DNA from: CAZNFR01 sp964572225
GTDB taxonomy: Bacteria > Bacteroidota > Bacteroidia > Bacteroidales > GCA-2748055
DNA length: 22,786 nucleotides
NCBI GenBank assembly: GCA_964572225.1
Contig: CAZNFR010000060.1
Location: 1 to 22,786 of the forward strand
Reading direction: 5' to 3'
A program made the position numbers and the translations under genes. The notes under the pieces were generated by a model. The model was not told the origin of the DNA. It ran no database searches and saw only the letters and a program-made list of their open reading frames with translations. This document shows, one piece after another, positions 15,069-22,786 of this stretch (position 1 is the first letter of the stretch; every line of letters starts with the position of its first letter).

Positions 15069-15998
15069 ATGATCTCAAGACGGGATATGATCAAATCCTC
15101 CGGCGTACTCGCCGGAGCAAGCTTCCTGAAACCGGTAACCCACAGGGAATCTGCCACTGAATCCAAAACAGAATTTAAGTATTGCCTCAATACCAGTACC
15201 ATTAGCGGACAGGAACCCGGGCTTACCGCTTATATCGATATTGCTGCAGAAGCAGGCTACGATGCCGTTGAACTCTGGGTACGGGATGTGAAAGCATGGC
15301 TTGATAAAGGAAATAAAGCCGGTGACCTGCAAAAAAGAATAGAAGATAAGGGCCTGGTCATTGCCAATGCCATTGGCTTTGCGCCCTGGCTTGTGGAGGG
15401 TGAGGAAAACAAAACAAAAGGATTTCAGATCATGAAGGAAGAAATGGAGATCATGAAATCCCTTGGGGGTACAAGGATAGCAGCAGCCCCTGCCGGGGTC
15501 AGCGGTGATAAACCCCTGGACCTTTTTATGGCCGGCGAAAGGTATGCCGAACTTCTGGAACTTGGCCGAAAAACAGGCGTAATGCCCCAACTCGAATTCT
15601 GGGGAGCCTCCAAAGCATTATGGCATTTCGGACAGCTTCTGATGATCGTCGCTGTGGCCAACGATCCGGATGTGCATCTGCTTCCCGATATCTACCACCT
15701 TTTCAGAGGAGACTCCGGATTCGAAGGTCTCAAACTTCTGCAGGGAAATGTTATAGAAGTCTTCCATGTTAACGATTACCCCGGGAATATCGCACGGACG
15801 GAACAACAGGATAAGGACAGGGTCTACCCGGGCGACGGCGTGGCCCCGGTAAAAGAGATCTTCACTACCCTTTCCGGAATGGGAGGAACCAAATATCTTT
15901 CTGTGGAACTCTTTAACCGGGAATACTGGAAACAGGATGCCCTCCTGGTGGCAAAAACTGCCCTGGAAAAAACCCGGAGTATTGTAAAAAATCTTTGA
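15069..15998 (+). CDS. Sugar phosphate isomerase/epimerase-like TIM barrel protein, Tat-type signal
   Basis: A 309-residue xylose isomerase-like TIM barrel (AP endonuclease family 2). The N-terminus has a twin-arginine-like signal (SRRDMIKSSGVLAGASFL, Arg4-Arg5), so it is probably exported folded to the periplasm, as is common for this family in Bacteroidota. Residues expected at the metal site at the barrel mouth are visible: Glu176 in LEFWG, Asp207 and His210 in LPDIYH, His233 in FHVNDYPG and Glu280 in SVELFN. Likely role: isomerisation or epimerisation of a sugar or polyol derivative; the substrate is not assigned. It lies 69 bases after the MFS fusion gene, with a possible promoter of its own. 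Confidence 0.85.
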   Translation: MISRRDMIKSSGVLAGASFLKPVTHRESATESKTEFKYCLNTSTISGQEPGLTAYIDIAAEAGYDAVELWVRDVKAWLDKGNKAGDLQKRIEDKGLVIANAIGFAPWLVEGEENKTKGFQIMKEEMEIMKSLGGTRIAAAPAGVSGDKPLDLFMAGERYAELLELGRKTGVMPQLEFWGASKALWHFGQLLMIVAVANDPDVHLLPDIYHLFRGDSGFEGLKLLQGNVIEVFHVNDYPGNIARTEQQDKDRVYPGDGVAPVKEIFTTLSGMGGTKYLSVELFNREYWKQDALLVAKTALEKTRSIVKNL

Positions 15999-16111
15999 TC
16001 CGAATAATCCAGCCTTTCCATCCTGCCTTCCCGAATTAACAGTTCATTAAAGCCCGGTCTGAGGCATATTTTGTAATATTGGTATCAGCAAACCCAATAA
16101 AAAATACACTT

Positions 16112-16471
16112 ATGAGCCTCTCCAAAAACGTGAACGATTTTATGACTATGCTGAAGGAAGGTAAATTTCTGGATGCCTTCGAAAAGTATTACTCCGAAAA
16201 CTGCTCCATGCAGGAGAATGACCAGGATCCCCGCAAAGGAAAAGATGCAAACAGGAAATTTGAAATCGAATGGTTCTCCGGTGTTGAAGAAGTCCATGGT
16301 TTTGAAATCAGGGATTATGCCGCTAATGAAGATACCGGAACAGCTTTTATCCATAGCTGGATGGACCTGACATTCAAAGGACAGGGAAGAATGAAGATGG
16401 AAGAAGTATCAATACAACATTGGAAAGACGGAAAAATATTCCGGGAAAGGTTTATTTACAAGAACGGATAA
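16112..16471 (+). CDS. NTF2-like / SnoaL-like family protein
   Basis: A 119-residue protein with the alpha+beta cone fold pattern: an N-terminal helix pair (NVNDFMTMLKEGKFLDAFEKYY), then a FSGVEEVHGFEIRDYAANEDTG and SIQHWKDGKIFRERFIY strand pattern characteristic of NTF2-like proteins. Some act as isomerases, others only bind ligands, and no catalytic residues can be assigned with confidence. The start is the ATG at 16112; the longer frame begins at TTG 16079 and is not supported. No signal peptide, so cytosolic. It lies between the isomerase and the SRPBCC-GyrI gene on the same strand. A 10-bp stem-loop overlaps its stop codon. Confidence 0.8.
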   Translation: MSLSKNVNDFMTMLKEGKFLDAFEKYYSENCSMQENDQDPRKGKDANRKFEIEWFSGVEEVHGFEIRDYAANEDTGTAFIHSWMDLTFKGQGRMKMEEVSIQHWKDGKIFRERFIYKNG

Positions 16472-16484
16472 TCCTCCGTTCTTG
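16459..16484. other. Stem-loop overlapping the stop of the NTF2-like gene
   Basis: CAAGAACGGA (16459-16468) pairs perfectly with TCCGTTCTTG (16475-16484) around a 6-base loop containing the TAA stop. The sequence after it lacks a T-run, so it is not a typical intrinsic terminator; it may act as a 3'-end barrier or be a weak terminator. Confidence 0.5.
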
Positions 16485-16636
16485 CCTGACTCATCTCTCC
16501 TGTTCCCGGGATGAATCATCCTCAATTTTTTGGTCTCAGTTTTTATCTTGTCAATTCCCTGATGGATTCTCCTTCCATGGCAGCAAGAATAAATACCGGC
16601 TTTACATTATTTTTAGGTTATTTGGTTGCATATCTA

Positions 16637-16665
16637 TTGACTTTTATGGATATATGTTTTAATAT
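16637..16665 (+). promoter_or_regulatory. Possible sigma70-like promoter of the SRPBCC-GyrI gene
   Basis: TTGACT, a 17-base spacer, then TAATAT resembles an E. coli-type -35/-10 pair, 43 bases before the ATG at 16708. Bacteroidota primary sigma factors normally use a different consensus, so this may be a chance match in AT-rich sequence. Confidence 0.25.
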
Positions 16666-16707
16666 GTAAGAAAAACCCCGACGAATAATTAATCAAAACT
16701 CGAAATT

Positions 16708-17715
16708 ATGAAAATCTTGAAATGGATCTTTATTGTTCTTGCTACAATTATCGTAATCGGATTGGTAGTTGCTATTTTCTTACCTTCACAGGTATCCGTA
16801 ACCGCTGAAAAAGAGATCGACGAACCCGCAGTTAACCTGTTTCACTCTCTTGCTCAATTCGACAGTCGGCAGGACTGGGACCCCTGGGTAAGCATGGATA
16901 CTTCCAATGTGGTTGATATCAAAGCCGAACCCGGATATATCGGTTCTTCCTATAGCTGGTCCGGCGATAAAACCGGGACAGGTACCGTAAAGGTAGACTC
17001 CGTGGTGTTTGGCAAATACATTGCCTCAAGCATCTGGTTCGGCCCTTCCCCCGATCCTGCACTGATTACCTGGGAACTCGAACCTGCAGGTGAGAAAACC
17101 CTTGTAAAATGGGGATTTCACACAGATGCGAAGTATCCCATGGGACGTATTTTCCTAAACCTGATGAAAGGTCAGCTGCAAAGTGACTTTCAAAAAGGTC
17201 TGGACAACCTTGCCGAATTAATGGCTGAGAAAAATATCAAACTCAGCCATATGTCGGATGTTGAAAAAGCTCAGCTTCCGGAACAAAAAGCCATGGTTGC
17301 CGCTACCTCAGGAAGTATGGAGGAAGTCACTCCCCAAATGGAAGAACTTTTTGGCAAGGTTATGCAGGAAGTGGAAGCACAGGGACTGCAGGTTACAGGC
17401 CCCCCATTTTCGTATTACTTTGATTACGATCCGGAAAATCAAACCACCAGCATGTATTGCGGAATGCCCGTAGCCGAGCTTGGCAAACCCAATAACGGCG
17501 TACTTCCCATAGTTATGAAAGCTTCACCGGCCATCATGACCCTGCATACCGGACCCTACGATGAGCTTTCTTCCTCCTATAACTATCTCATGGAATACGT
17601 GGAAACCAACGAAATACCCGTAACCTGGGAAGCCCTGGAAGTATACCTCAACGACCCCATGTCACAACCCTACAGTACACTCTGGCAAACAGAGATCTAC
17701 TTCCTTACAAAGTAA
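16708..17715 (+). CDS. Membrane-anchored SRPBCC - GyrI-like ligand-binding fusion
   Basis: A 335-residue protein with three parts. An N-terminal hydrophobic segment (about 5-25) anchors or exports it. Residues about 30-172 form an SRPBCC (polyketide cyclase/START-like) domain, recognisable by the AEKEIDEPAVNLFHSLAQF opening, WDPWVSMD, a SYSWSGDKTGTGTV turn and the C-terminal helix with KGLDNLAEL. Residues about 188-335 are a GyrI-like small-molecule-binding domain (AraC effector-binding type), with MVAATSGSMEEV, GPPFSYYFDYD and TLHTGPYDEL. Both domains bind small hydrophobic or cationic ligands; no DNA-binding region is present, so a scavenging or sensing role is an inference. It ends at a bidirectional terminator. 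Confidence 0.85.
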   Translation: MKILKWIFIVLATIIVIGLVVAIFLPSQVSVTAEKEIDEPAVNLFHSLAQFDSRQDWDPWVSMDTSNVVDIKAEPGYIGSSYSWSGDKTGTGTVKVDSVVFGKYIASSIWFGPSPDPALITWELEPAGEKTLVKWGFHTDAKYPMGRIFLNLMKGQLQSDFQKGLDNLAELMAEKNIKLSHMSDVEKAQLPEQKAMVAATSGSMEEVTPQMEELFGKVMQEVEAQGLQVTGPPFSYYFDYDPENQTTSMYCGMPVAELGKPNNGVLPIVMKASPAIMTLHTGPYDELSSSYNYLMEYVETNEIPVTWEALEVYLNDPMSQPYSTLWQTEIYFLTK

Positions 17716-17743
17716 AAAAAAGCCGGGTTCACACCCGGCTTTA
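17714..17743. terminator. Bidirectional terminator between convergent genes
   Basis: AGCCGGGT (17721-17728) pairs with ACCCGGCT (17733-17740) around a 4-base loop. Eight A residues (17714-17721) precede it, giving a T8 run on the minus strand for the response regulator transcript. On the plus strand it is followed by only TTT, so it is stronger for the minus strand. Confidence 0.8.
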
Positions 17744-17821
17744 ACAGCTTTTGTCGTTTTTTTTACCAACTAATATACGGTTAGTAGCATTAGGGTTAAA
17801 TGTAAGAAAACATTTCTTATC

Positions 17822-18568
17822 CTAAAATAACTCCACCAATTCCTTGATCCTGGATGAAGAGATCTTGAATTTCTTATAGCTGTTGTTATGCTTTAACTCA
17901 CAGATCTTGTTCCTCGAATCCAGCTTTTTTATGTGTTTTAAATTAACCAATACAGACCGGTTGATCCGGAAAAAACTATATCCCCCAAGCTGACACTCGA
18001 CATGGCCCAGGTTGAAACTGACAACCTCCTCTTTTCCGTCCTCCAAAACAAGATGAGTGTAATTTCCGTCCGCTTCACAATAAATCAATTCTTCCGGGTC
18101 CACAAAAAGAAACCCGGTTCGCAAATCAAATTTGATCTTTTCATTCCTGGATAAATATCCCAAAAGGCTGTTAAACCTTCCGTTTAATCCTTTCCTTTTC
18201 TCCGATACCAGATACCTCCGTATGGTAGCCTTGATATCTTCCAGTCCCACCGGTTTCAGTATATAATCAAAAGCGGAATGCCGTATGGCCTCAATCGCAT
18301 ATTTGTCATATGCAGTCACAAAAATAACATCCGGTATTTGTTCCATCCTGGCAATCTCCTTCACATATTCAAAGCCGTTATTCACGGGCATCTCAATATC
18401 CAGTAATACCAGATCCGGCTTTAGTGCATGGGTTATCTCAACAGCAGAATTTACATTGGAAGCCTCCCCTGCAAACTCCAGGACCGGAATGTGAGAAATT
18501 AGCTCCTTTAAAACCTCGCGACTCTTTTTTTCATCATCAACAATAAGTACAGAAAACTTTTGGACCAT
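17822..18568 (-). CDS. LytTR-family response regulator
   Basis: A 248-residue two-component regulator. Residues about 1-125 form a receiver domain with acidic DDE (11-13), phospho-acceptor Asp57 in LLDIEMP, Thr85 in FVTAYD and Lys105 in LKPV. Residues about 145-248 are a LytTR DNA-binding domain with EADGNYTHLVL and FFRINRSVLVNL motifs, typical of the family, which binds direct-repeat sites as dimers. No sensor histidine kinase is adjacent: the flanks are the SRPBCC-GyrI gene (convergent) and the trp operon (upstream, same strand, about 200 bases away). Its signal and targets are unknown. Lack of an adjacent kinase makes it an orphan within this window. Confidence 0.93.
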   Translation of the reverse strand: MVQKFSVLIVDDEKKSREVLKELISHIPVLEFAGEASNVNSAVEITHALKPDLVLLDIEMPVNNGFEYVKEIARMEQIPDVIFVTAYDKYAIEAIRHSAFDYILKPVGLEDIKATIRRYLVSEKRKGLNGRFNSLLGYLSRNEKIKFDLRTGFLFVDPEELIYCEADGNYTHLVLEDGKEEVVSFNLGHVECQLGGYSFFRINRSVLVNLKHIKKLDSRNKICELKHNNSYKKFKISSSRIKELVELF

Positions 18569-18774
18569 AGAATGATTATCAATTGAATACTAAGCTAATT
18601 ATTAAATTGCTGAAAATGATAATAGTCCCTGCATTGTTTGATTAACCTCGTTTTTTGTTGGACGATTCCATTTATATTTAAAGCCAAGGGATCAGACTTC
18701 AATCCGTTATTCAATTCCCTCTCGAAGTTACAATTTAAAATGGAAATTTTGGGGATTTTTCAGAATTATGTTAA

Positions 18775-19551
18775 TTAACTTTCTGTAAATTCCCGCATAA
18801 ATTCCCTTATCCTGGTTTCCAAAGTCCCATTCCTTCCCAGGGCCCTAATAAATGCACTTCCAATAATGGCTCCATGGGCATATTTACTGGCAATCCGGAA
18901 ATTCTCCACACCCGAAACCCCAAAGCCTACAAGCCGGGGAAGGGATAAATGATAGGAATTAATTCTCTCAAAATAGGAAATCTGCTGCTCACTGAAAGTT
19001 CCCGAAACCCCGGTGGTGGAATAGGAGGATACCATATAAAGAAACCCCCGGCTTAATCCTGATAGATAATTTATCCTCTCTTCCGGAGTTTGAGGTGAGA
19101 TCAACAAGATATTATGGATCTCCCTCTCTTCAAAGGACTTTTTTTCTTTCATGGCATATTCCTCCACCGGAAAATCGGGCAGGATAAGTCCGTCAACCCC
19201 GACCTCCTCACAATGGTCAAGAAACCGGTCCATGCCATACCGGTAAACCGGATTCAGATAGCCCATCAACACCACAGGCATCTGTGTGATACTCCTCAAT
19301 TCCTTTAACTGTTGAAACAAATACGAAATACTCATCCCGTTTTTGATGGCTTTCTGACTACTCTCCTGAATTACAGGCCCGTCGGCAACCGGATCGGAAA
19401 ATGGCATGCCAATCTCTACCAGGTCAGCCCCGTACCTGTCAAGCAATTCAACAATGGTAAGAGTGTCGTCCAATTGAGGATACCCCGCAGTAAAATATAC
19501 AGAGAGCACCCCTCCCTGCTTTTCCTGGAATAGCCGGTCTATTCTGTTCAT
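18775..19551 (-). CDS. trpA: Tryptophan synthase alpha subunit
   Basis: A 258-residue (beta/alpha)8 barrel that cleaves indole-3-glycerol phosphate to indole and glyceraldehyde 3-phosphate and passes indole to TrpB. The catalytic residues are visible: Glu46 in VEIGMPFSDP and Asp57 in VADGP. The phosphate-binding region GFGVSG and the loop with YSTTGVSG are as in Bacteroidota TrpA. It is the last gene of the operon, seven bases after the trpB stop. No clear hairpin terminator is seen in the 200 bases beyond its stop, so read-through towards the LytTR gene is possible. Confidence 0.97.
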   Translation of the reverse strand: MNRIDRLFQEKQGGVLSVYFTAGYPQLDDTLTIVELLDRYGADLVEIGMPFSDPVADGPVIQESSQKAIKNGMSISYLFQQLKELRSITQMPVVLMGYLNPVYRYGMDRFLDHCEEVGVDGLILPDFPVEEYAMKEKKSFEEREIHNILLISPQTPEERINYLSGLSRGFLYMVSSYSTTGVSGTFSEQQISYFERINSYHLSLPRLVGFGVSGVENFRIASKYAHGAIIGSAFIRALGRNGTLETRIREFMREFTES

Positions 19552-19558
19552 AAAAAAT

Positions 19559-20749
19559 CTATGGTTTCAAATTCTCAATCTGAATGTACGTACTCATATC
19601 CTTATCTCCCCTTCCGGAAAGGTTTACAACCACAATATCATCCTTGCTGAAATCATAATATTCAAGAGCCGCCAGCGCGTGTGCGGTCTCCAACGCGGGT
19701 ATGATCCCTTCCAGCCGGGTAAGCTTCAGGGCGGCAGACAGCGCCTCTTTGTCGGTTACCGCCTTGAATTCGGCCCTTCCGGTCCTGGCAAGATGGGAAT
19801 GAAGGGGCCCTATCCCCGGATAATCAAGTCCGGCCGAGATCGAATAGGGTTCCGTTACCTGACCGTTTTCATCCTGCATAAGCAGGGTCCGGCTGCCATG
19901 AAGTATACCGGTCTCACCGGTACTGATCGTAGCCGCCGTTAAATTGGTGTCCACCCCTTTCCCTGCAGCTTCAACTCCCACAAGGTTCACCCGGGTATTA
20001 TTCAGGTAGTGATAAAAAATCCCCGCCGCATTGCTTCCCCCTCCTACACAGGCAAAAATATAATCCGGATCCGGTCTGCCTGCCTGACTCTCAAGCTGGT
20101 ATTTCAGTTCCCCGGAAACGACCGACTGAAAATAAGCCACCAGATCAGGATAAGGATGCGGACCTACAACCGATCCGATAATATAATAGGTGTCCTCCGG
20201 ATTCCTGATCCAATCGCGCATAGCTTCGTTGGTGGCATCCTTAAGGGTCATGTTCCCGCTGGTAGCTGCCACCACCCTGGCCCCCAGCATCTCCATCCTC
20301 TTCACATTCGGTTCCTGCCTCTGCATATCCAGTTCACCCATATATACAATGCATTCCAGTCCCATAAGAGCACAAACCGTGGCTGTCGCAACCCCGTGCT
20401 GACCCGCCCCGGTCTCCGCAATGATCCTGCTCTTCCCCATATGCTTTGCCAACAGGATCTGCCCAATGGTATTGTTGATCTTATGCGAACCGGTATGATT
20501 CAGATCCTCCCTTTTCAAAAATACCCTGGCCCCTACACTCTCACTCAGCCTCCCCGCAAAATAAAGCGGCGATGGCCGTCCCACATAATTCCTCAGCAAA
20601 TCCCTGAACTCCTTTTGAAAATCCTCCGAGACTATGGTCTCATGGTAACAGGCCCGCAACTCCTCCACATTCTGCCTGAGCATCTCAGGTATATAACTTC
20701 CCCCAAACTCCCCGAAATACCCCTTCTCATCTGCTAAAAAACTTGACAT
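19559..20749 (-). CDS. trpB: Tryptophan synthase beta chain
   Basis: A 396-residue PLP enzyme that condenses indole with L-serine to give tryptophan. The PLP-binding lysine is Lys90 in HTGSHKINN; the glycine-rich phosphate loop CVGGGSNAAG and a C-terminal SGRGDKD motif are present. The N-terminal GYFGEFGGSYIPE fits the TrpB1 class, which works with TrpA. Length matches the family. It starts six bases after the trpF stop, consistent with translational coupling in the operon. Confidence 0.98.
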   Translation of the reverse strand: MSSFLADEKGYFGEFGGSYIPEMLRQNVEELRACYHETIVSEDFQKEFRDLLRNYVGRPSPLYFAGRLSESVGARVFLKREDLNHTGSHKINNTIGQILLAKHMGKSRIIAETGAGQHGVATATVCALMGLECIVYMGELDMQRQEPNVKRMEMLGARVVAATSGNMTLKDATNEAMRDWIRNPEDTYYIIGSVVGPHPYPDLVAYFQSVVSGELKYQLESQAGRPDPDYIFACVGGGSNAAGIFYHYLNNTRVNLVGVEAAGKGVDTNLTAATISTGETGILHGSRTLLMQDENGQVTEPYSISAGLDYPGIGPLHSHLARTGRAEFKAVTDKEALSAALKLTRLEGIIPALETAHALAALEYYDFSKDDIVVVNLSGRGDKDMSTYIQIENLKP

Positions 20750-20755
20750 GATGGT

Positions 20756-21400
20756 TTATTTTTTAAGTTCTTCAATAAAACGTCTGACATCCTCTACATT
20801 CTTGAGCCCCGGACTCACCTCAAAACGGCTGTTTATATCCACCCCTGCCAAACCCGCCAGTCCCAGCTCCTTTATCTCCTTCGCATCTTCCGGACCTATA
20901 CCCCCGCTCAGAAAAAATGGGTGGGCAATTCCAGCCTTCTCCAGCATTCCCCAGTCAAATTTCGCCCCGCTTCCCCCAAACCCTGTCGTTGGCGTGTCAA
21001 AAAGAAAATAATCGCAAAAATCCCGGTATCCTTCCAGTATTCCAAAATCAAACTCTTTTTTTAGGCTGAAGGCTTTTATGACTCCAAAGCCCAGACTTTT
21101 CAGTACCCGGCAATCCTCCACACTTTCACTTCCATGAAGCTGAACCAGGTCGAATCCATACCTGTCTGCAGTATTCCTTACCTCTTCCGGCGAAGCATTC
21201 ACAAATACCCCTGCTTTTAAAATACCGGCAGACAGGGAATTCAATGGTTCAGGATCCAGTTCTTCCCCCACATACCGGGGAGAAGGAGGATAAAAAATGA
21301 AACCAAGAATATCGGGACCGGCAGCAGAGATCCTGACTATATTTCCTGCATCCCGCAAACCGCAAACCTTAACTTTTAAATTCCTGCCGGACATACCCAT
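20756..21400 (-). CDS. trpF: Phosphoribosylanthranilate isomerase
   Basis: A 214-residue barrel enzyme performing the Amadori rearrangement of N-(5-phosphoribosyl)anthranilate to CdRP. The catalytic pair is visible as Cys13 in KVCGL and Asp135 in FLFDT; QLHG at 87-90 and the phosphate-binding SGGIGPEDA are also typical. Two possible starts are two codons apart, MGMSG at 21400 or MSG at 21394; the upstream one is listed, but the second is equally possible. Gap to the trpC stop is 21 bases. It is an unfused TrpF, separate from TrpC, unlike in enterobacteria. Confidence 0.96.
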   Translation of the reverse strand: MGMSGRNLKVKVCGLRDAGNIVRISAAGPDILGFIFYPPSPRYVGEELDPEPLNSLSAGILKAGVFVNASPEEVRNTADRYGFDLVQLHGSESVEDCRVLKSLGFGVIKAFSLKKEFDFGILEGYRDFCDYFLFDTPTTGFGGSGAKFDWGMLEKAGIAHPFFLSGGIGPEDAKEIKELGLAGLAGVDINSRFEVSPGLKNVEDVRRFIEELKK

Positions 21401-21421
21401 TCTTTTTATAAAAATAACTCA

Positions 21422-22198
21422 TTATTTCAGCAAACCCAACAGCCTTTCCACCTCAGCACCAGGGTTTTTTTCCCTCATAAAACTCTCCCCGATCAGAAAA
21501 GCCTTGAAGCCCCTTTCAAACATTTCACGAATCACCGATGGATCCCCGAGTCCGCTCTCAGCCACCGCAAGAATTCCTTCCGGCAGTTGCTCCCTCAATC
21601 GCAGAGAGTGCTGAATATCAACCCTGAAGGTTTTCAGGTCCCGGTTATTAATCCCGATAATTTTCACACCAGCAGGAAGTTTTTCCATCTCTTTTTCATC
21701 ATGAATCTCAAACAACACATCCAGATCAAGCTCCCCGGCAACCCCGGCAAGTTCCTCAGCCTCATTTTTGTCCAGTATTGCCCCAATAAGCAAAATTGCC
21801 GATGCCCCTGCAGCCCTGGCCTCATGGATCTGAATCTCATCGAGAATAAAGTCCTTTCGCAGCAGCGGGATATCAATCACTTCCGCAGCCCCCTCCAGAT
21901 CTTCAAGAGTCCCGTCAAAATGCCGGTCGGTAAGCACCGAAACCGCTCTGGCTCCGGCATCACGGTAGGCCTTCACCACCGTCGCCAGATCAGCATTCCC
22001 GTTTATCAACCCCTTCGACGGAGATCGACGTTTAAACTCAGTGATCAGGGAAATCCCTTCCCTGGACAAATAATCATAAAAAGATGGGCGGGCAGCCGAA
22101 TACCCCGACTGCTCATTAAACCAGGCAGGACTCCTCATTTTCCTCAGCAATTGGACCTCCTGTCTTTTTGATTCCGTGATTTTATCAAGTATATTCAT
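21422..22198 (-). CDS. trpC: Indole-3-glycerol phosphate synthase
   Basis: A 258-residue barrel enzyme that closes the indole ring from CdRP with loss of CO2 and water. Expected catalytic and binding residues are present: Glu54 and Lys56 in ITEFKRRSPSKG, Lys115 in LLRKDF, Glu164 in LFEIHD, Asn185 in INNRDL and Glu214 in AESG. Length is normal for a single-function TrpC. The ATG follows the trpD stop by one base, so translation is almost certainly coupled. Confidence 0.98.
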   Translation of the reverse strand: MNILDKITESKRQEVQLLRKMRSPAWFNEQSGYSAARPSFYDYLSREGISLITEFKRRSPSKGLINGNADLATVVKAYRDAGARAVSVLTDRHFDGTLEDLEGAAEVIDIPLLRKDFILDEIQIHEARAAGASAILLIGAILDKNEAEELAGVAGELDLDVLFEIHDEKEMEKLPAGVKIIGINNRDLKTFRVDIQHSLRLREQLPEGILAVAESGLGDPSVIREMFERGFKAFLIGESFMREKNPGAEVERLLGLLK

Positions 22199-22199
22199 G

Positions 22200-22786
22200 C
22201 TACCGGTTCAAATCCATTAATTTCCTGAATACCTTCATGGCACGTCCCGAAAACAGGGAATCTGCCGCCATCTCCATGCTTTCCTCCATATTTTTTTCAG
22301 GCTGAAGGCATTGTATCCCAACCGCCGAATTCGCAACCACTATATCATTCTGGGCAAGGCTTCCCTCTCCTTTCAATATTCGCTCAAAAATTGCCGCGGC
22401 CTCCTCCACCGAATTTCCACCAAAAAGATCCTCCTGTGAATATACCGGCTTCTGAAAATCACCCGGATTCATAAGCAATTCACCTTCATCCGAAATAATC
22501 TTGAAATCACTGGTCAGGGAAATCTCATCATAACCATCCAGAGAATAGATAATCCGAAACTTCTTATCCGTACTCTGAAAAATATAATGGTAAAGTCGGG
22601 CCGTTTCAAGACTGAAAACTCCCATTACCTGGTTTGGAGGAAAGGATGGGTTCACCAGGGGACCGAGAATGTTGAAAAAGGTCTTCAATGCCAGCTCTTT
22701 GCGTATGGGACCTACGTTCTTCATAGCCGGATGAAAAAGGGGAGCATGAAGAAAACAAATGCCGGCTTCATCGAGCTCCTTCATCA
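22200..22786 (-). CDS. trpD: Anthranilate phosphoribosyltransferase, partial (5' end missing)
   Basis: The C-terminal 195 codons or so of TrpD, which transfers phosphoribose from PRPP to anthranilate. The family signature HPAMKNVGPIRKELALKTFFNILGPLVNP is present near the window edge, in pieces visible at FHPAMK, GPIRKEL and FNILGPL. The first Met in the frame is internal: the real start lies beyond the right edge, so about 130-140 residues are missing. The preceding genes in the operon, expected to be trpG and trpE, are out of view. Confidence 0.95.
   Translation of the reverse strand, partial: MKELDEAGICFLHAPLFHPAMKNVGPIRKELALKTFFNILGPLVNPSFPPNQVMGVFSLETARLYHYIFQSTDKKFRIIYSLDGYDEISLTSDFKIISDEGELLMNPGDFQKPVYSQEDLFGGNSVEEAAAIFERILKGEGSLAQNDIVVANSAVGIQCLQPEKNMEESMEMAADSLFSGRAMKVFRKLMDLNR

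Noticed and set aside
20009..20737. 242-codon plus-strand frame inside trpB
   Set aside because: It is the antisense shadow of trpB, rich in His/Arg/Pro/Ile, with no motif.
1..22786. CRISPR array, tRNA, rRNA, insertion sequence or phage genes
   Set aside because: No spaced direct repeats, tRNA cloverleaf, rRNA-like sequence, transposase motifs or terminal repeats were seen on either strand.

Overview
This window looks like chromosomal DNA from a member of the Bacteroidota, probably from a marine or saline habitat. The evidence is a KR2-type sodium-pumping rhodopsin, a secreted tricorn-like protease, many short N-terminal lipoprotein signals, starts preceded mostly by A-rich sequence instead of Shine-Dalgarno sites (one clear exception), and two exact TAnnTTTG -7 motifs. 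I cannot place it below phylum. The left edge is probably a contig end, because the first 100 bases fold back on themselves as a perfect 35-bp inverted repeat.

Layout. Positions 1-1593 (minus) hold a GH29 alpha-L-fucosidase lipoprotein that runs off the left edge. It is followed on the same strand by an SDR oxidoreductase (1638-2534) and a 90-residue lipoprotein (2681-2953). On the plus strand come an SMP-30/gluconolactonase-like exported protein (3156-4058), a 425-base stretch with a possible 39-codon ORF and a clear terminator, a PepSY-type membrane protein (4484-5047), a 402-residue lipoprotein (5226-6434) and a 1095-residue tricorn-type S41 protease (6705-9992). On the minus strand follow an 83-residue membrane protein (10011-10262) and the rhodopsin (10443-11297). 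Divergent from the rhodopsin, on the plus strand, are a pirin (11538-12557), a fused MFS/spermidine-synthase-like protein (12570-14999), a sugar phosphate isomerase/epimerase-like protein (15069-15998), an NTF2-like protein (16112-16471) and an SRPBCC-GyrI fusion (16708-17715). A bidirectional terminator separates this block from a LytTR response regulator (17822-18568, minus). The right end is a tight tryptophan operon read leftwards, trpD(partial)-trpC-trpF-trpB-trpA.

How the genes work together. The trp genes cover chorismate-pathway steps from anthranilate to tryptophan; trpE and trpG would be expected just beyond the right edge. The rhodopsin would give a light-driven outward Na+ gradient, but no retinal or carotenoid gene is in the window, so the chromophore must come from elsewhere. 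The fucosidase, gluconolactonase-like and isomerase/epimerase-like proteins fit a polysaccharide-using lifestyle, but they do not form a recognisable PUL here because no SusC/SusD pair is present.

The most notable item is the NDQ-motif rhodopsin, which differs from KR2 at both cytoplasmic ion-uptake positions. I found no convincing wholly new multi-gene system; most of the window is ordinary Bacteroidota gene content.
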